From: Leucobacter aridicollis
GTDB lineage: Bacteria; Actinomycetota; Actinomycetes; Actinomycetales; Microbacteriaceae
Direction of reading: 5' to 3'
DNA length: 64,000 bases
Assembly: GCF_024399335.1 (NCBI RefSeq)
Contig: NZ_CP075339.1
Span: forward strand, 3,038,001-3,102,000
Made by a program: the position numbers and the translations under genes. The number at the start of each line of letters is the position of its first letter. Position 1 is the stretch's first letter. Under the pieces are notes generated by a model. It was given only the letters and a program-made list of their open reading frames with translations, searched no databases and had not been told where the DNA came from. This document shows positions 15,881 to 24,740 of the stretch, piece by piece.

Positions 15881-17872
15881 GTGCCAGAATCTAACGCGCG
15901 ACAGTCTGCTCAGCCAACCGACACCGTCTCGTCGGAGGCTCCCGGAGAGGCTCGCACGAGCGGGAAACGTCGCGGGCGCAGCGCACAGGCAAAGGGGCCT
16001 CGCGCATCGTTCAAGCAGCTCCTGCCGTACCTCTTCGAGCAGCGAGGCCTCCTCGCCTTCATCATCGCACTGAGCCTCGTGAGCGCGCTCGTATCGCTCT
16101 CTCAGCCACTCCTCGTCGGCCAGGTTATCGAGCGTGTCCAAGACTCTCGGCCGCTTGGCGTGCTCGTCGGCGTGCTTGTCGCCGTCGTCATCGTTGGCGC
16201 GCTACTCGACGGCTACCAGCACTACTTACTGCAGCGTATGGGCGAGGGAGTCGTGCTCCGCTCGCGGCGCAGGCTCATCGCGAAGATCCTGCACCTGCCG
16301 ATCTCGGAGTTTGATCGCCGACGCACGGGCGACCTCGTGTCACGTGTCGGGTCAGACACGACACTTCTTCGAGCCGTGCTCACGCAGGGCCTTGTCGAAG
16401 CCGTCGGCGGCTCATTGCTCTTCGTGGGCGCGCTCATCGGCATGCTCGTCATCGATCCAGTGCTGTTCCTCATCACCTTCGGCATCATCGGGGTATCGCT
16501 CGTTGTCGTCGTCGCGCTTTCGAGCCGCATCCGGCCCGCGGTCGCGCAGGCGCAGGAGAAGGTGGGCGACCTCGCCGCGTCGGTCGACCGCGCGATCGGG
16601 TCGATGCGCACAATTCGTGCGGCGGGCGCCGCAGACCGCGAGCAGGTCGCAATCGTGCAGCAGGCGGAGGAGGCGTACGGCTTCGGCCTCAAGATCGCCC
16701 GGATCTCAGCTCTCATTGTTCCGATCTCGTTCATCGCGCTGCAGGTGTCGCTCCTCTCAGTGCTCGGCTTCGGCGGGTACCGCGTCGCATCTGGCGCAAT
16801 CGAGATCAGCCAGCTCGTGACGTTCATCATCTTCCTCTTCATGATGGTGACCCCGCTGGGGCAGGCGTTCGGCGCCTTCTCCGCTGTGAACCAGGCGCTC
16901 GGCGCGCTCGGCCGCATCCAAGAGATCGACTCGCTCACTACAGAGACCGCAGGCGACGCCGACCTCTCCCCCTCAGGTGACCTCCTGCCCCTCGCAGAAT
17001 CGCGGAGTGACGCGGCGCCGGCTATCCGGTTTGAGAACGTACGGTTCACGTATCGATCGGCTGCGCCCGACAGGGTCGACGCACGCGAGCTCGTGCGGAG
17101 ACGCTCTGGCCGCGACGCCGCCGCGGTTCCCGCCGAGATTGTTGAGACGCCGGTGCTCCACGGGGTGTCATTCGATGTTCCACGTGGCACACGTGTCGCA
17201 CTCGTCGGGCCATCGGGCGCAGGTAAGTCGACAGTGCTCGGGCTGATCGAGCGCTTCTACGATCCTGACTCGGGCGCCATCGAGCTGTTTGGCGTCGACC
17301 TGCGTTCGCTCGACCGCGGAGAGCTTCGTTCACAGCTCGGCTACGTCGAACAAGATGCGCCCGTGCTCGCCGGCACCCTCAGAGACAACCTCCTCCTCGC
17401 CTCCCCCACAGCGAGCGACGCCGCCTGTGAACGCGTGCTCAGGGCTGTCAATCTTGGTGGTCTTCTCGACCGGTCGGCAGCGACCGGTGGCCTCGAGAGC
17501 GGCCTCGACGCGCAGGTCGGCGAAAACGGCCTCATGCTCTCGGGCGGCGAGAAGCAGCGACTCGCGATTGCACGCGCACTGCTCACTGCCCCGCCGATCC
17601 TGCTGCTCGATGAATCAACTGCGTCGCTTGACGGAGTCAACGAGCGTCTGATGCGCGAGGCGCTCGACTCCGTTGCGACCGGCAGAACACTCGTCGTCAT
17701 CGCGCATAGACTCTCGACAGTTGTCGACTCAGACAAGATCATCGTCGTGAACGATGGCGTCGTCATTGGTGAAGGCACACACGCCGAACTTGTCGCATCA
17801 GTGCCGCTGTACCGCGAGCTCGCCCAGCATCAGCTGCTGGTACCGAGGGGCCCAGAAGGTCCAACGAAGTAG
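15881..17872 (+). CDS. ABC exporter, fused permease and ATPase
   Basis: 663 aa half-transporter. After a 40-residue hydrophilic, charged N-terminal tail come about six membrane helices, then an ATPase domain with Walker A GPSGAGKST near 443, signature LSGGEKQR near 553, Walker B ILLLDEST near 573 and H-loop IAHRLS. It should work as a homodimer exporting a drug, lipid or peptide; the substrate cannot be told. Oddly, about 30 residues rich in Arg, Ala and Val sit between the A-loop (FTYRS) and the VLHGVSF strand. It starts with GTG, probably leaderless, and has no partner gene nearby. Confidence 0.9.
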   Translation: MPESNARQSAQPTDTVSSEAPGEARTSGKRRGRSAQAKGPRASFKQLLPYLFEQRGLLAFIIALSLVSALVSLSQPLLVGQVIERVQDSRPLGVLVGVLVAVVIVGALLDGYQHYLLQRMGEGVVLRSRRRLIAKILHLPISEFDRRRTGDLVSRVGSDTTLLRAVLTQGLVEAVGGSLLFVGALIGMLVIDPVLFLITFGIIGVSLVVVVALSSRIRPAVAQAQEKVGDLAASVDRAIGSMRTIRAAGAADREQVAIVQQAEEAYGFGLKIARISALIVPISFIALQVSLLSVLGFGGYRVASGAIEISQLVTFIIFLFMMVTPLGQAFGAFSAVNQALGALGRIQEIDSLTTETAGDADLSPSGDLLPLAESRSDAAPAIRFENVRFTYRSAAPDRVDARELVRRRSGRDAAAVPAEIVETPVLHGVSFDVPRGTRVALVGPSGAGKSTVLGLIERFYDPDSGAIELFGVDLRSLDRGELRSQLGYVEQDAPVLAGTLRDNLLLASPTASDAACERVLRAVNLGGLLDRSAATGGLESGLDAQVGENGLMLSGGEKQRLAIARALLTAPPILLLDESTASLDGVNERLMREALDSVATGRTLVVIAHRLSTVVDSDKIIVVNDGVVIGEGTHAELVASVPLYRELAQHQLLVPRGPEGPTK

Positions 17873-17969
17873 CTGGCAGGTCCTTTCCCCGGCAGCCGTG
17901 TGTCATGTCACGTACCACGCGCCAAAACTGGGGATAATCGTCTGAGATTGCCCAGACGAGGACGTACAG

Positions 17970-18737
17970 ATGGACGCTGCAGAGCTCACCGCACGGATCA
18001 AAGATCTCATCACGCTCGCCCGCGGCGACGGCGGCACACACGAGGGCGGGGATATCGGGCGCCCGGTGAGCTCACGCGACGAGGGAACCGCGCTCTTCTC
18101 TTCGCTGCAGCTCAACGCGCGCGAATCAGTGAGCGCCCTCGACAACGGAGACTACTGCGGCGACACAAACGGGCAGAGCCCCTCACAAGCAATCGCGCTC
18201 TCTGCCGGCATTCGGTACCGCGTGGTGTATTCGACAAGCATCTTCGAGCACGACGCACACCTCGAGGCGACGCTCGACGCCATCGCGCAGGGGGAGGAAG
18301 CCCGCGTCTCCGACCTCGTACCCTCCCGGCTAGTCATCCGCGACCGCTGTGAGGCCCTCGTCATCGCGAAAGGCTACCCCAACGTCAGTCCCCTCGGTTT
18401 TCACACGACGCACCCGGCGACAGTCGAATACCTGTGCGACCTGTTCGACGCGGTGTGGACCCGCGCTCTTCCGGTCTCGCCACCGCAGCTTGACGCTCAG
18501 GCAGCCCTGTCACCCGAGCAAGTCCAGTTGCTCCAGTATCTCGTGCTCGGACGCACGGATGCGAGCATCGCGCGCTCCCTCGGCGTCAGCGAGCGCACTG
18601 TGCAACGACAAGTCCAGGCGATCCAACATGCGCTCGGTGCGAAGGGTCGTTTTCACCTTGGTGTCTGTATCGGAGAGTATCTCGCCGGCCACGAGAACGT
18701 CCCGGTGCAGCTGGGCGCGGTGCCCGTGATCCCGTAG
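17970..18737 (+). CDS. LuxR-type HTH transcriptional regulator
   Basis: 255 aa. The C-terminal ~60 residues form a LuxR-like helix-turn-helix: LSPEQVQLLQYLVLGRTDAS, then IARSLGVSERTVQRQVQAIQ. The N-terminal part opens with a helix MDAAELTARIKDL and shows no receiver or PAS motif I recognise; a middle segment (VIRDRCEALVIAKG) resembles TrmB or GAF-like regulators only loosely. A paralogue with the same layout lies at 21660 on the other side of the collagenase gene, which points convergently toward this one. GATAAT at 17933-17938 is a likely -10. Confidence 0.85.
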   Translation: MDAAELTARIKDLITLARGDGGTHEGGDIGRPVSSRDEGTALFSSLQLNARESVSALDNGDYCGDTNGQSPSQAIALSAGIRYRVVYSTSIFEHDAHLEATLDAIAQGEEARVSDLVPSRLVIRDRCEALVIAKGYPNVSPLGFHTTHPATVEYLCDLFDAVWTRALPVSPPQLDAQAALSPEQVQLLQYLVLGRTDASIARSLGVSERTVQRQVQAIQHALGAKGRFHLGVCIGEYLAGHENVPVQLGAVPVIP

Positions 18738-18768
18738 GCTCACGAGCACCGCGCCCAGTCAGCGGTTC

Positions 18769-21363
18769 TTAGAAGTGCGCGACAACGCTAACGTTGTCAA
18801 ACGATTCAGCGCCGTAGAGAGTGACGTAGTTCCACCCCGAGGCTGGCCAATCGAGCACAACCTGCTCGTTGTTGCCCGCATTGGTCGAGCGTCCCTGGTG
18901 ATTGTTCTGGCTCGCCCAGCCTCCACTGCCGACGTAGAGATCGGCGTTGCCTGTGCCGCCACCAGCAGTGATCGTGAGACGCGGCGTACCCTCGGGAACC
19001 CAAACCATGAGGTAGTCAGAGTCGCCCGCGCCGCCCGAGCGCTTCATCCGGCCGCACACCTGGCCGAGCGACCGGGTATCGGGGTCGTCGCAGACGGGGA
19101 TCTCCCAGGTGTTCTCGCCGCCGGTTCCCGGGCCGGTCTCCTCATCGCCGACGACGGTCACCTTGCGGGTCGCCGATGCCGTCGCACCCTTGTTGTCGGT
19201 CACGGTGAGCTTCACCGTGAACTCACCAGCCGCGGCGTAGGTCACGACCGGGCTCTGCTCGGTCGAGGTCTCGCCGTTGCCGAACTCCCACGCCCAGCTT
19301 GCGATCGAGCCGTCGGCGTCCGTCGACCCGTCAGTCAGCGTCACCTGCAGGCCTTCAATAGCCGCGGTGAACGCCGCGGTCGGGGGCGTGTTGGTCGTCG
19401 GTTGCTCGCCGCCGAGCTCGACCCCGCAGTTGCCAGCGGCACACTCGGCGAGGTACCCGGCGAACTCGGCGTCGTACGACGTGCCGATGCTGTTCTTCAG
19501 GTACGCGCGGGCCGCGTTCCAGTCGCCCGAGCGGTAGTGTCCGAGCACGGTCTGCATCTCTGCCGGGTGCTTGTTCAGCATGAAACTCACCGCGAGGTAG
19601 CCCCACCGGTAGATGCGGTCGGTGCCGTGGTCGTACGTCGTGTCGAACAGCTCGCTGAGCTTGTACGTGCCTGCGGCCGCAAGATTCTGCGCCTCAGTGT
19701 AAGCAAGGCCACGGTAGTGGTACGAGATGTACTCGGCGAAGCCCTCAACCCACCAGATCGTCGGGGTAAGCATGTTCTCGCCGAAGTCACCGTGCATGTT
19801 GAAGCGGCCGTCGAGGTAGTGGGTGTACTCGTGGTTGAGGTTCCAGATCGCGAACGCAGGGCGCAGCCACTCGGCTTCGTACGCGATGAATCGCGCCTGG
19901 TTGTTCGCCTGTGACGGGTCGCCCTCGAGGTACATGCCACCATTGTTGGTGTCGATGTCGAACAGGGTGCCTGCGTACGACTGGTAGTCGTCGCTCGAGT
20001 CGAAGACAACGACTTCGATGTTCGTGTTGATGTCGCCGGGTACCGGGCCCGGGTCCTTCGCGACGGCGTGGAAGTACGCGTCCTGCGCGAGCAGACTGTT
20101 GCAGCTCTCGGTGAGCTGGCCCTGCGTCATCTCCTGCGCACGGATGGTGATGCTTGAGCTGCAGACGTGCGTAGCGGGAAGCACGAAGGCCTCGATCTGC
20201 TCTTGCAGGTCGCAGATGCCGTAGTAGCTGCAGTTGTCGCGATCGTACCAGTCGGCCATCGTGGCGACGGCAACCCACAGCGCCGAACCGGACCCTTCGA
20301 GGGTGTTCTCATCGAGAATCGCCTTGACGTGCGGCTTCGCGGCGGCTTTCACCTGCGGATCGCCGAGGAACCGGCCGAGTTCGCGGCCCGCGTTCGTCAC
20401 GAGGTACGCGCGCGGCGTCTGCAGGAGGCCTGCGTTCGTGACGGTGAAGTTACGAAGCGTCTGCAGGATCGACGGGTCAGCCGCGACCGCGCTCACGAAC
20501 GCAGGAACCTGGTGCCCGCGGAACAGCACGGTGTAGCTCGCATTCACGGCGTTCAGCATCCACCACGACGAGTCGTAGCTCGCGTTGTAATCGGTGAGCA
20601 GGTGCTTGACCACAAACAGGTACCGGTCGTTGAGCTCTGCGCTGTCGATCAGCGTCACGGCCTCGGAGAGCGTCTCGCCGTTCGCGTCAGAGACATCCTT
20701 CGAGTGCGGATTCGCAAAGAACGTGTCGAGCGCACCCGTCATTGCGGTGCGAAGCGCGTTCCCGTACGCTGGCACGCTTGCCGAGTTGTAGTACTGCACG
20801 TAGTAGCCCGCGCGTAGGAACAGCACGAACTGCGCCGCTGAGGTCGAGTTGTTGCCCGGGTAGGTCTCCGAGATCGTGCGCAGCGCGTTCGCGGCGCTCA
20901 CCATCTTGGCCTCGGAGAAAACCTGAGCTGCCTGGCTGCCCGTTACCGAGAACAGCGTGTTGATACAGTCGGTGCTGCTTGCCGCGATGAGGTCCGTGAG
21001 CGCCCTGCCCGACGCAGCGGCGAAGTCAGCCTTCGTGCACTCTGCCTTCGCCGCACGCGCGCCCTGCGCCCGCTGCTTCTCGGAGCCCGCCTGCATGGAG
21101 GGGCGCTTGGGCGCCTCGAGTTCGTCGGTCGCTTCAACTCGCAGCGCTTCTGTATTCGCTGAAAGGGGCGGGAGTGCCGAGTCTTCTCCATCACTGTTTG
21201 GATTCAGCAGGCCTGAAATATACGCCGGCGCAGTTTCGTCCGCCGGCACTTCCGCCTCCCCCGTGGTGCCGAGCGCGGCTGCCGGTGCCGTAAAGGCGAG
21301 CCCCGCGCAGACCGCGATGCCGAGGAGCATCGTCGCTCCCCGCCGCATCGTTCGTGCTGTCAT
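18769..21363 (-). CDS. Secreted microbial collagenase (peptidase family M9)
   Basis: 864 aa. A signal peptide occupies the first ~30 residues (MTARTMRRGATMLLGIAVCA...). A helical M9 activator-like domain follows, then the gluzincin catalytic site HEYTH at 511-515 with the downstream Glu ligand in WWVEGFAEY (E540 or E544). The C terminus carries a PKD domain (about 660-750) and a pre-peptidase PPC-type collagen-binding domain. The domain order matches clostridial and Vibrio collagenases that digest triple-helical collagen. I chose the ATG at 21363, preceded by GAAGAAGGA; an upstream in-frame start would bury the signal peptide. The two flanking LuxR-type regulators make regulated expression likely. 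Confidence 0.93.
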   Translation of the reverse strand: MTARTMRRGATMLLGIAVCAGLAFTAPAAALGTTGEAEVPADETAPAYISGLLNPNSDGEDSALPPLSANTEALRVEATDELEAPKRPSMQAGSEKQRAQGARAAKAECTKADFAAASGRALTDLIAASSTDCINTLFSVTGSQAAQVFSEAKMVSAANALRTISETYPGNNSTSAAQFVLFLRAGYYVQYYNSASVPAYGNALRTAMTGALDTFFANPHSKDVSDANGETLSEAVTLIDSAELNDRYLFVVKHLLTDYNASYDSSWWMLNAVNASYTVLFRGHQVPAFVSAVAADPSILQTLRNFTVTNAGLLQTPRAYLVTNAGRELGRFLGDPQVKAAAKPHVKAILDENTLEGSGSALWVAVATMADWYDRDNCSYYGICDLQEQIEAFVLPATHVCSSSITIRAQEMTQGQLTESCNSLLAQDAYFHAVAKDPGPVPGDINTNIEVVVFDSSDDYQSYAGTLFDIDTNNGGMYLEGDPSQANNQARFIAYEAEWLRPAFAIWNLNHEYTHYLDGRFNMHGDFGENMLTPTIWWVEGFAEYISYHYRGLAYTEAQNLAAAGTYKLSELFDTTYDHGTDRIYRWGYLAVSFMLNKHPAEMQTVLGHYRSGDWNAARAYLKNSIGTSYDAEFAGYLAECAAGNCGVELGGEQPTTNTPPTAAFTAAIEGLQVTLTDGSTDADGSIASWAWEFGNGETSTEQSPVVTYAAAGEFTVKLTVTDNKGATASATRKVTVVGDEETGPGTGGENTWEIPVCDDPDTRSLGQVCGRMKRSGGAGDSDYLMVWVPEGTPRLTITAGGGTGNADLYVGSGGWASQNNHQGRSTNAGNNEQVVLDWPASGWNYVTLYGAESFDNVSVVAHF

Positions 21364-21583
21364 TATGTCCTTCTTCCTATCGTTCTGCGCACGATTGCGC
21401 GCGACCAGGCCGCCGCACTCCTGCCTCGATTCGGGCGCACCAAAACACCGCCCCCGCAGTACGCAGAAGCAGAGATGACTTGCCCTGCGGTCAGTGTGAC
21501 ACACGGCCGGAAGACCCGCCAAGGTCGGGAACACGTCACCTGGTGTCGGAGGTGCGCCACGAGCAGGTTGGGTCAGCGCTACC

Positions 21584-21589
21584 TAGAAT
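21584..21589 (+). promoter_or_regulatory. -10 box ahead of the leader ORF
   Basis: TAGAAT ends 5 nt before the ATG at 21595. It also covers an in-frame ATG of the regulator at 21588, making that ATG an unlikely start. Confidence 0.5.
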
Positions 21590-21594
21590 GAACT

Positions 21595-21663
21595 ATGAAG
21601 GCCACCCCGAAGTTGCGGGACGCAGCGCTCATCGCCCTCGGCTGGAAGGACAGCACACTGTGA
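21595..21663 (+). CDS. 22-codon leader ORF coupled to the regulator gene
   Basis: ATG at 21595 reads MKATPKLRDAALIALGWKDS plus two residues (Thr-Leu) and stops at TGA 21661-21663. That stop overlaps the GTG start of the downstream regulator (GTGA). A TAGAAT -10 box is placed so that the transcript would begin at or next to this ATG. The peptide has no run of a single amino acid, so classical attenuation is not evident; translational coupling is the simplest role. It may be a chance ORF. Confidence 0.45.
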   Translation: MKATPKLRDAALIALGWKDSTL

Positions 21664-22370
21664 ATGTTGCACAACTCACAAGTCGCCTTGAGGCGTTGCT
21701 TCGAGAGGCAAGTGAAGCGCCGGAGCAGAGGGACGAGGATCCTCTGCTGCTCGGCAGCGAGGTTCGCACAGCGGGCGAGCTCCGCACCCGGTTTCTCGCG
21801 CTCGGAGCACAGGCGACGCAGACGCTCGATGTGTTGAGGGCAGCGCCAATGGCCGCGTTCGCGCACTGGGAGGCGTTGCCACCGCAGCGTCCCGCGAGCA
21901 CTGTGCGTGTCCGGAGAGTACTTTCACCGACCGAAACCGGCTCCGCCGGAGAAGACTCGGTGCGCTTCTCGGAACTCGCTTCGATGCACCTGGTCATGCG
22001 CGACGGTGCCGAAGCGCTGCTAGCCGTGCCCGTGGAGGGGACCGCACACGGCGACGTTGTCCTCGCAATCCATGCAACGCACCCGGCCCTCGTCGACTAT
22101 CTCATGGTGGTGTTCGAGAGCGCTTGGGCGCACGCCCTCCCGCAGGCGCACTCCCTCCCCGGACGGCTCGGCGACGGCTTCTCACAGGACGAGCTTGAGC
22201 TACTAGACCAGCTGCTCCTGGGACTCACGGATTCAAGCATCGCCCGCGAGCTTGGCCTCAGCGTTCGAACCGTGCAACGACGCGCGGGAGCCCTGCAGCG
22301 GCGCTTGGGTGTGAGCCGGAGGTTTCAGCTGGGTATGCGTGTCGGACTCGACGGCTTCCCGGCCCGCTAG
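21660..22370 (+). CDS. LuxR-type HTH transcriptional regulator (paralogue of 17970)
   Basis: 236 aa with a C-terminal LuxR-like HTH (FSQDELELLDQLLLGLTDSS, IARELGLSVRTVQRRAGALQ) that closely matches the regulator at 17970. The N termini also align (MNVAQLTSRLEALL against MDAAELTARIKDLI), which supports the GTG at 21660; GGAAGGA lies 9 nt upstream. It is divergent from the collagenase gene across about 230 bp and could control it. Its end overlaps the convergent acyltransferase gene by 4 nt. Confidence 0.85.
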   Translation: MNVAQLTSRLEALLREASEAPEQRDEDPLLLGSEVRTAGELRTRFLALGAQATQTLDVLRAAPMAAFAHWEALPPQRPASTVRVRRVLSPTETGSAGEDSVRFSELASMHLVMRDGAEALLAVPVEGTAHGDVVLAIHATHPALVDYLMVVFESAWAHALPQAHSLPGRLGDGFSQDELELLDQLLLGLTDSSIARELGLSVRTVQRRAGALQRRLGVSRRFQLGMRVGLDGFPAR

Positions 22371-23422
22371 CGAGTTTGGGCTTCGCCGCGGCCGAACATC
22401 CAGGCGAGGTTCGGCTCAACGATTGGTCTGAAGAGCGCCGAGACGGGCTTCGTCGACAGCAGGGCCGCGATCGCTATGGCTATGCCCGAGAGCGCCACGA
22501 TGCCCAGCCAGCCGAGTTCGCCGACCGCACCTACGAAGCCAGACTCGCGCAGTGCCCACACGACGACTCCGTGCAGTAAGTAGACGTAGAGCGTGCGCGC
22601 GCCCCACACGGTGGCGATTGAGTGTGAACGCGACACAACAATGAGCAGTGCGAGCGTCATCGCGGCCGCAAGGAGCATGAGCAGGCCGACGACGAGCATT
22701 CCACCCGCTGCGAGCCCGAACCAGCCCGCCAGGCCGGAGCCGTTGGCGTTCCAACCACCGACCGGTGCGTGCTCGAACATCCACGAGTAACTGTCTCGGT
22801 GGGTCAACCACCTGTCGATACGCCAGAAACCCCTGACCCCACCGGGAAGCAGTGCAAACACGGCAAGCACCGCTGCCACTGCGCCCAGAAGCGCCCATGC
22901 GCCAGCGCGAAGAGACCTGCTTGGTGTCATGAACCAACTGCCCGAGAGCCAGCCGCGCTCACGAGCAAGCCAAGCGCCGACGAAGAATGGCAAGAACGCG
23001 AGCGTGCGCGCTGCAGAAAAGTTCACCCCAATTGCGGGCAGCAGCGGGGCAACGAGTGCGAGCGCGGTCGCGAGCAGAAGCGGATGCTTGAATCTTGCGA
23101 TGTACGGCAGCAGGATGCGCATCGTGGCGAGGGTCACAAGGAACCACAGTGTCCACGCCGGACTCACCAAGAAGCTCTGACTGAGCTGTTTGCCTTCGAC
23201 GAGCCCGCGCAGTACCGCCCAGATTCCCTCCCAGGCAAGCCAAACAACGACGAGCTGCACTGTCGACACGATCGCCTTCGGTGTGACCTCAGGCTTCGAA
23301 AACAGCCCCGACAGCACGATCATCGCAGGCATGTGGAACAGGTAGATGTACGCGTACAGCGCGAATCCGAGCTCGGTGTCAGTGCGAACTGTCGAGATCA
23401 AGTGCCCGATCACGACGAGCAC
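22367..23422 (-). CDS. Membrane acyltransferase, family 3
   Basis: At least 351 aa with about ten membrane helices and the family-3 N-terminal block ending IVLVVIGHLIS, whose His is catalytic in this family. Such enzymes put acetyl or other acyl groups on surface sugars or glycolipids. The first ATG or GTG is at 23422, but the frame is open and looks coding for some 23 codons upstream (WDNARFALI just before, as in relatives), back to about 23491 next to the nusG stop. No ATG, GTG or TTG exists in that stretch, so a CTG start at 23491 or a shortened protein must be considered. Three-prime end overlaps the convergent regulator. Confidence 0.8.
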   Translation of the reverse strand: MLVVIGHLISTVRTDTELGFALYAYIYLFHMPAMIVLSGLFSKPEVTPKAIVSTVQLVVVWLAWEGIWAVLRGLVEGKQLSQSFLVSPAWTLWFLVTLATMRILLPYIARFKHPLLLATALALVAPLLPAIGVNFSAARTLAFLPFFVGAWLARERGWLSGSWFMTPSRSLRAGAWALLGAVAAVLAVFALLPGGVRGFWRIDRWLTHRDSYSWMFEHAPVGGWNANGSGLAGWFGLAAGGMLVVGLLMLLAAAMTLALLIVVSRSHSIATVWGARTLYVYLLHGVVVWALRESGFVGAVGELGWLGIVALSGIAIAIAALLSTKPVSALFRPIVEPNLAWMFGRGEAQTR

Positions 23423-23432
23423 AATAAGCGCA

Positions 23433-23468
23433 AAACGCGCGTTGTCCCAAAGGGCGACGCGCGTTTTA
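23433..23468 (-). terminator. Bidirectional terminator-like hairpin after nusG
   Basis: AAAACGCGCGT and ACGCGCGTTTT form a perfect 11-bp stem with A and T flanks on both sides, so it can end transcription either way; the loop itself contains CCC-AAA-GGG. It starts 26 nt after the nusG stop and lies inside the apparent N-terminal coding part of the acyltransferase. Confidence 0.65.
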
Positions 23469-23493
23469 GCGGGTGAAGCTTGAGTAGCCAGGG

Positions 23494-24306
23494 CTAGACC
23501 ATCTTCGTGACCTGGTCGAAGCCGAGCTCGACAGGGGTTTCGCGCTCGAAGAGCGACACCAGAACCGTGAGCTTCCCAGCAGCCGGGTTGATCTCGCTGA
23601 TCGTGCCTGGGAGCCCCTCGAAGGAGCCCGACTTGATGGTGATTGTCTCGCCGATCTCGAAATCGATCTCGACCTGGCCCTGAGCCACCGCGTTTGCGGG
23701 AGCCTTGCCCTTTGCAGTCGCTGCAGGCTCGAGCTCGACGGTGCTCTTGAGCATCTCGAACGCCTCGTTGATGCGAAGCGGCACAGGATTGTGCGCGTTT
23801 CCGACGAAGCCTGTCACGCCGGGAGTGTGGCGCACGACGGACCAGGTGCTCTCAGTGAGGTTCATGCGAACGAGCACGTAGCCGGGGATGCGCACGCGGG
23901 TGACCATCTTGCGCTGGCCGTTCTTGACCTCCATGACCTCTTCCATCGGGACCTGGATTTCGTAGATGTCATCTACTGCACCCATGACCTCGCGACGGTT
24001 CCAGAGGTTGGACTTCACCTTGCGCTCGTAGCCGGCGTAGGTGTGAATCACGAACCACTTGCCCGGCCTGCGACGCAGGTCCTTCTTAAAAGCCTTGTAC
24101 GGGTCTTCAGCGGACGCTTCCGCTTCGCCCGCTTCTGTCGACTCCTCGTCGACGATTGCGGTTGCGGCGGCCTCTGCCTCGTCGACCGAGTCGATATCGA
24201 GTGCGTCTTCGACTGCCGCGTCGACCTCTGGGTCGGCCACGTTCGCCAGCGCGTCAAGCGCCGCGTCGAGCTCTGACTCAGGTGTGGAGCTGTTCTCGGG
24301 CGTCAT
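23494..24306 (-). CDS. nusG: Transcription termination/antitermination factor NusG
   Basis: 270 aa. A long acidic N-terminal tail (about 1-75, rich in Ala, Glu and Asp), typical of actinobacterial NusG, precedes the NGN domain (KWFVIHTYAGYERKVKSNL through VRHTPGVTGFVG) and a C-terminal KOW motif (GSFEGLPGTISEINP). NusG binds RNA polymerase and links it to Rho, ribosomes or pausing. It follows secE by 48 nt on the same strand, the conserved order in most bacteria. AGAAGG precedes the ATG. Confidence 0.97.
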   Translation of the reverse strand: MTPENSSTPESELDAALDALANVADPEVDAAVEDALDIDSVDEAEAAATAIVDEESTEAGEAEASAEDPYKAFKKDLRRRPGKWFVIHTYAGYERKVKSNLWNRREVMGAVDDIYEIQVPMEEVMEVKNGQRKMVTRVRIPGYVLVRMNLTESTWSVVRHTPGVTGFVGNAHNPVPLRINEAFEMLKSTVELEPAATAKGKAPANAVAQGQVEIDFEIGETITIKSGSFEGLPGTISEINPAAGKLTVLVSLFERETPVELGFDQVTKMV

Positions 24307-24354
24307 CTCAGTGGTGCCTTCTCGTTCGTTACGTGTGTGGTGGTCGTCTGGGCT

Positions 24355-24624
24355 CTAGCGAAGCGGAGTGCCGAAGACGAAGAGGGTGACCCAGCCGAAG
24401 GCCTGGTCGAGCACCCACACGAGCGCCATCATCACGACCACAAAGGCGAGCACGACGAGGGTGTACCTAACGAGCTCCTTGCGGGTCGGGGTAACGACCT
24501 TCTTCAGCTCCGAAAACACTTGCTGGATAAACAGGATGATTCGCCCGAAGAAGCCGCGTTTACGGTCATCCTTCTTCGCCGGCTCGACGTTGCCGCCGTT
24601 CTCAGCGAGTTCAATGCTGCTCAT
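24355..24624 (-). CDS. secE: Preprotein translocase subunit SecE
   Basis: 89 aa with a hydrophilic, lysine-rich N terminus, an amphipathic helix FIQQVFSELKKVVTPTRKEL and one membrane helix (YTLVVLAFVVVMMALVWVLD). SecE clamps the SecY channel. AAAGGAC precedes the ATG. tRNA-Trp lies 40 nt upstream. Confidence 0.96.
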   Translation of the reverse strand: MSSIELAENGGNVEPAKKDDRKRGFFGRIILFIQQVFSELKKVVTPTRKELVRYTLVVLAFVVVMMALVWVLDQAFGWVTLFVFGTPLR

Positions 24625-24664
24625 CGGGTTTGTCCTTTCAGTGCCCTGATCTAACGATCAGGCG

Positions 24665-24740
24665 TGGCAGGGCGGACAGGACTCGAACCTGCAACCTACG
24701 GTTTTGGAGACCGTTGCGCTACCAATTGCGCCACCACCCT
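24665..24740 (-). tRNA. tRNA-Trp (anticodon CCA)
   Basis: 76 nt on the minus strand with a 7-bp acceptor stem AGGGTGG/CCGCCCT, discriminator G and an encoded CCA tail. The anticodon stem-loop ACGGT-CTCCAAA-ACCGT gives anticodon CCA, and the T arm has TTCGAGT. The tRNA-Trp, secE, nusG order is conserved in actinobacteria. The ~198 bases up to the next gene should hold its promoter and that of the aminotransferase. Confidence 0.98.

Noticed and set aside
18775..19914. 379-codon plus-strand ORF
   Set aside because: Lies wholly antisense to the PKD/PPC end and catalytic part of the collagenase gene.
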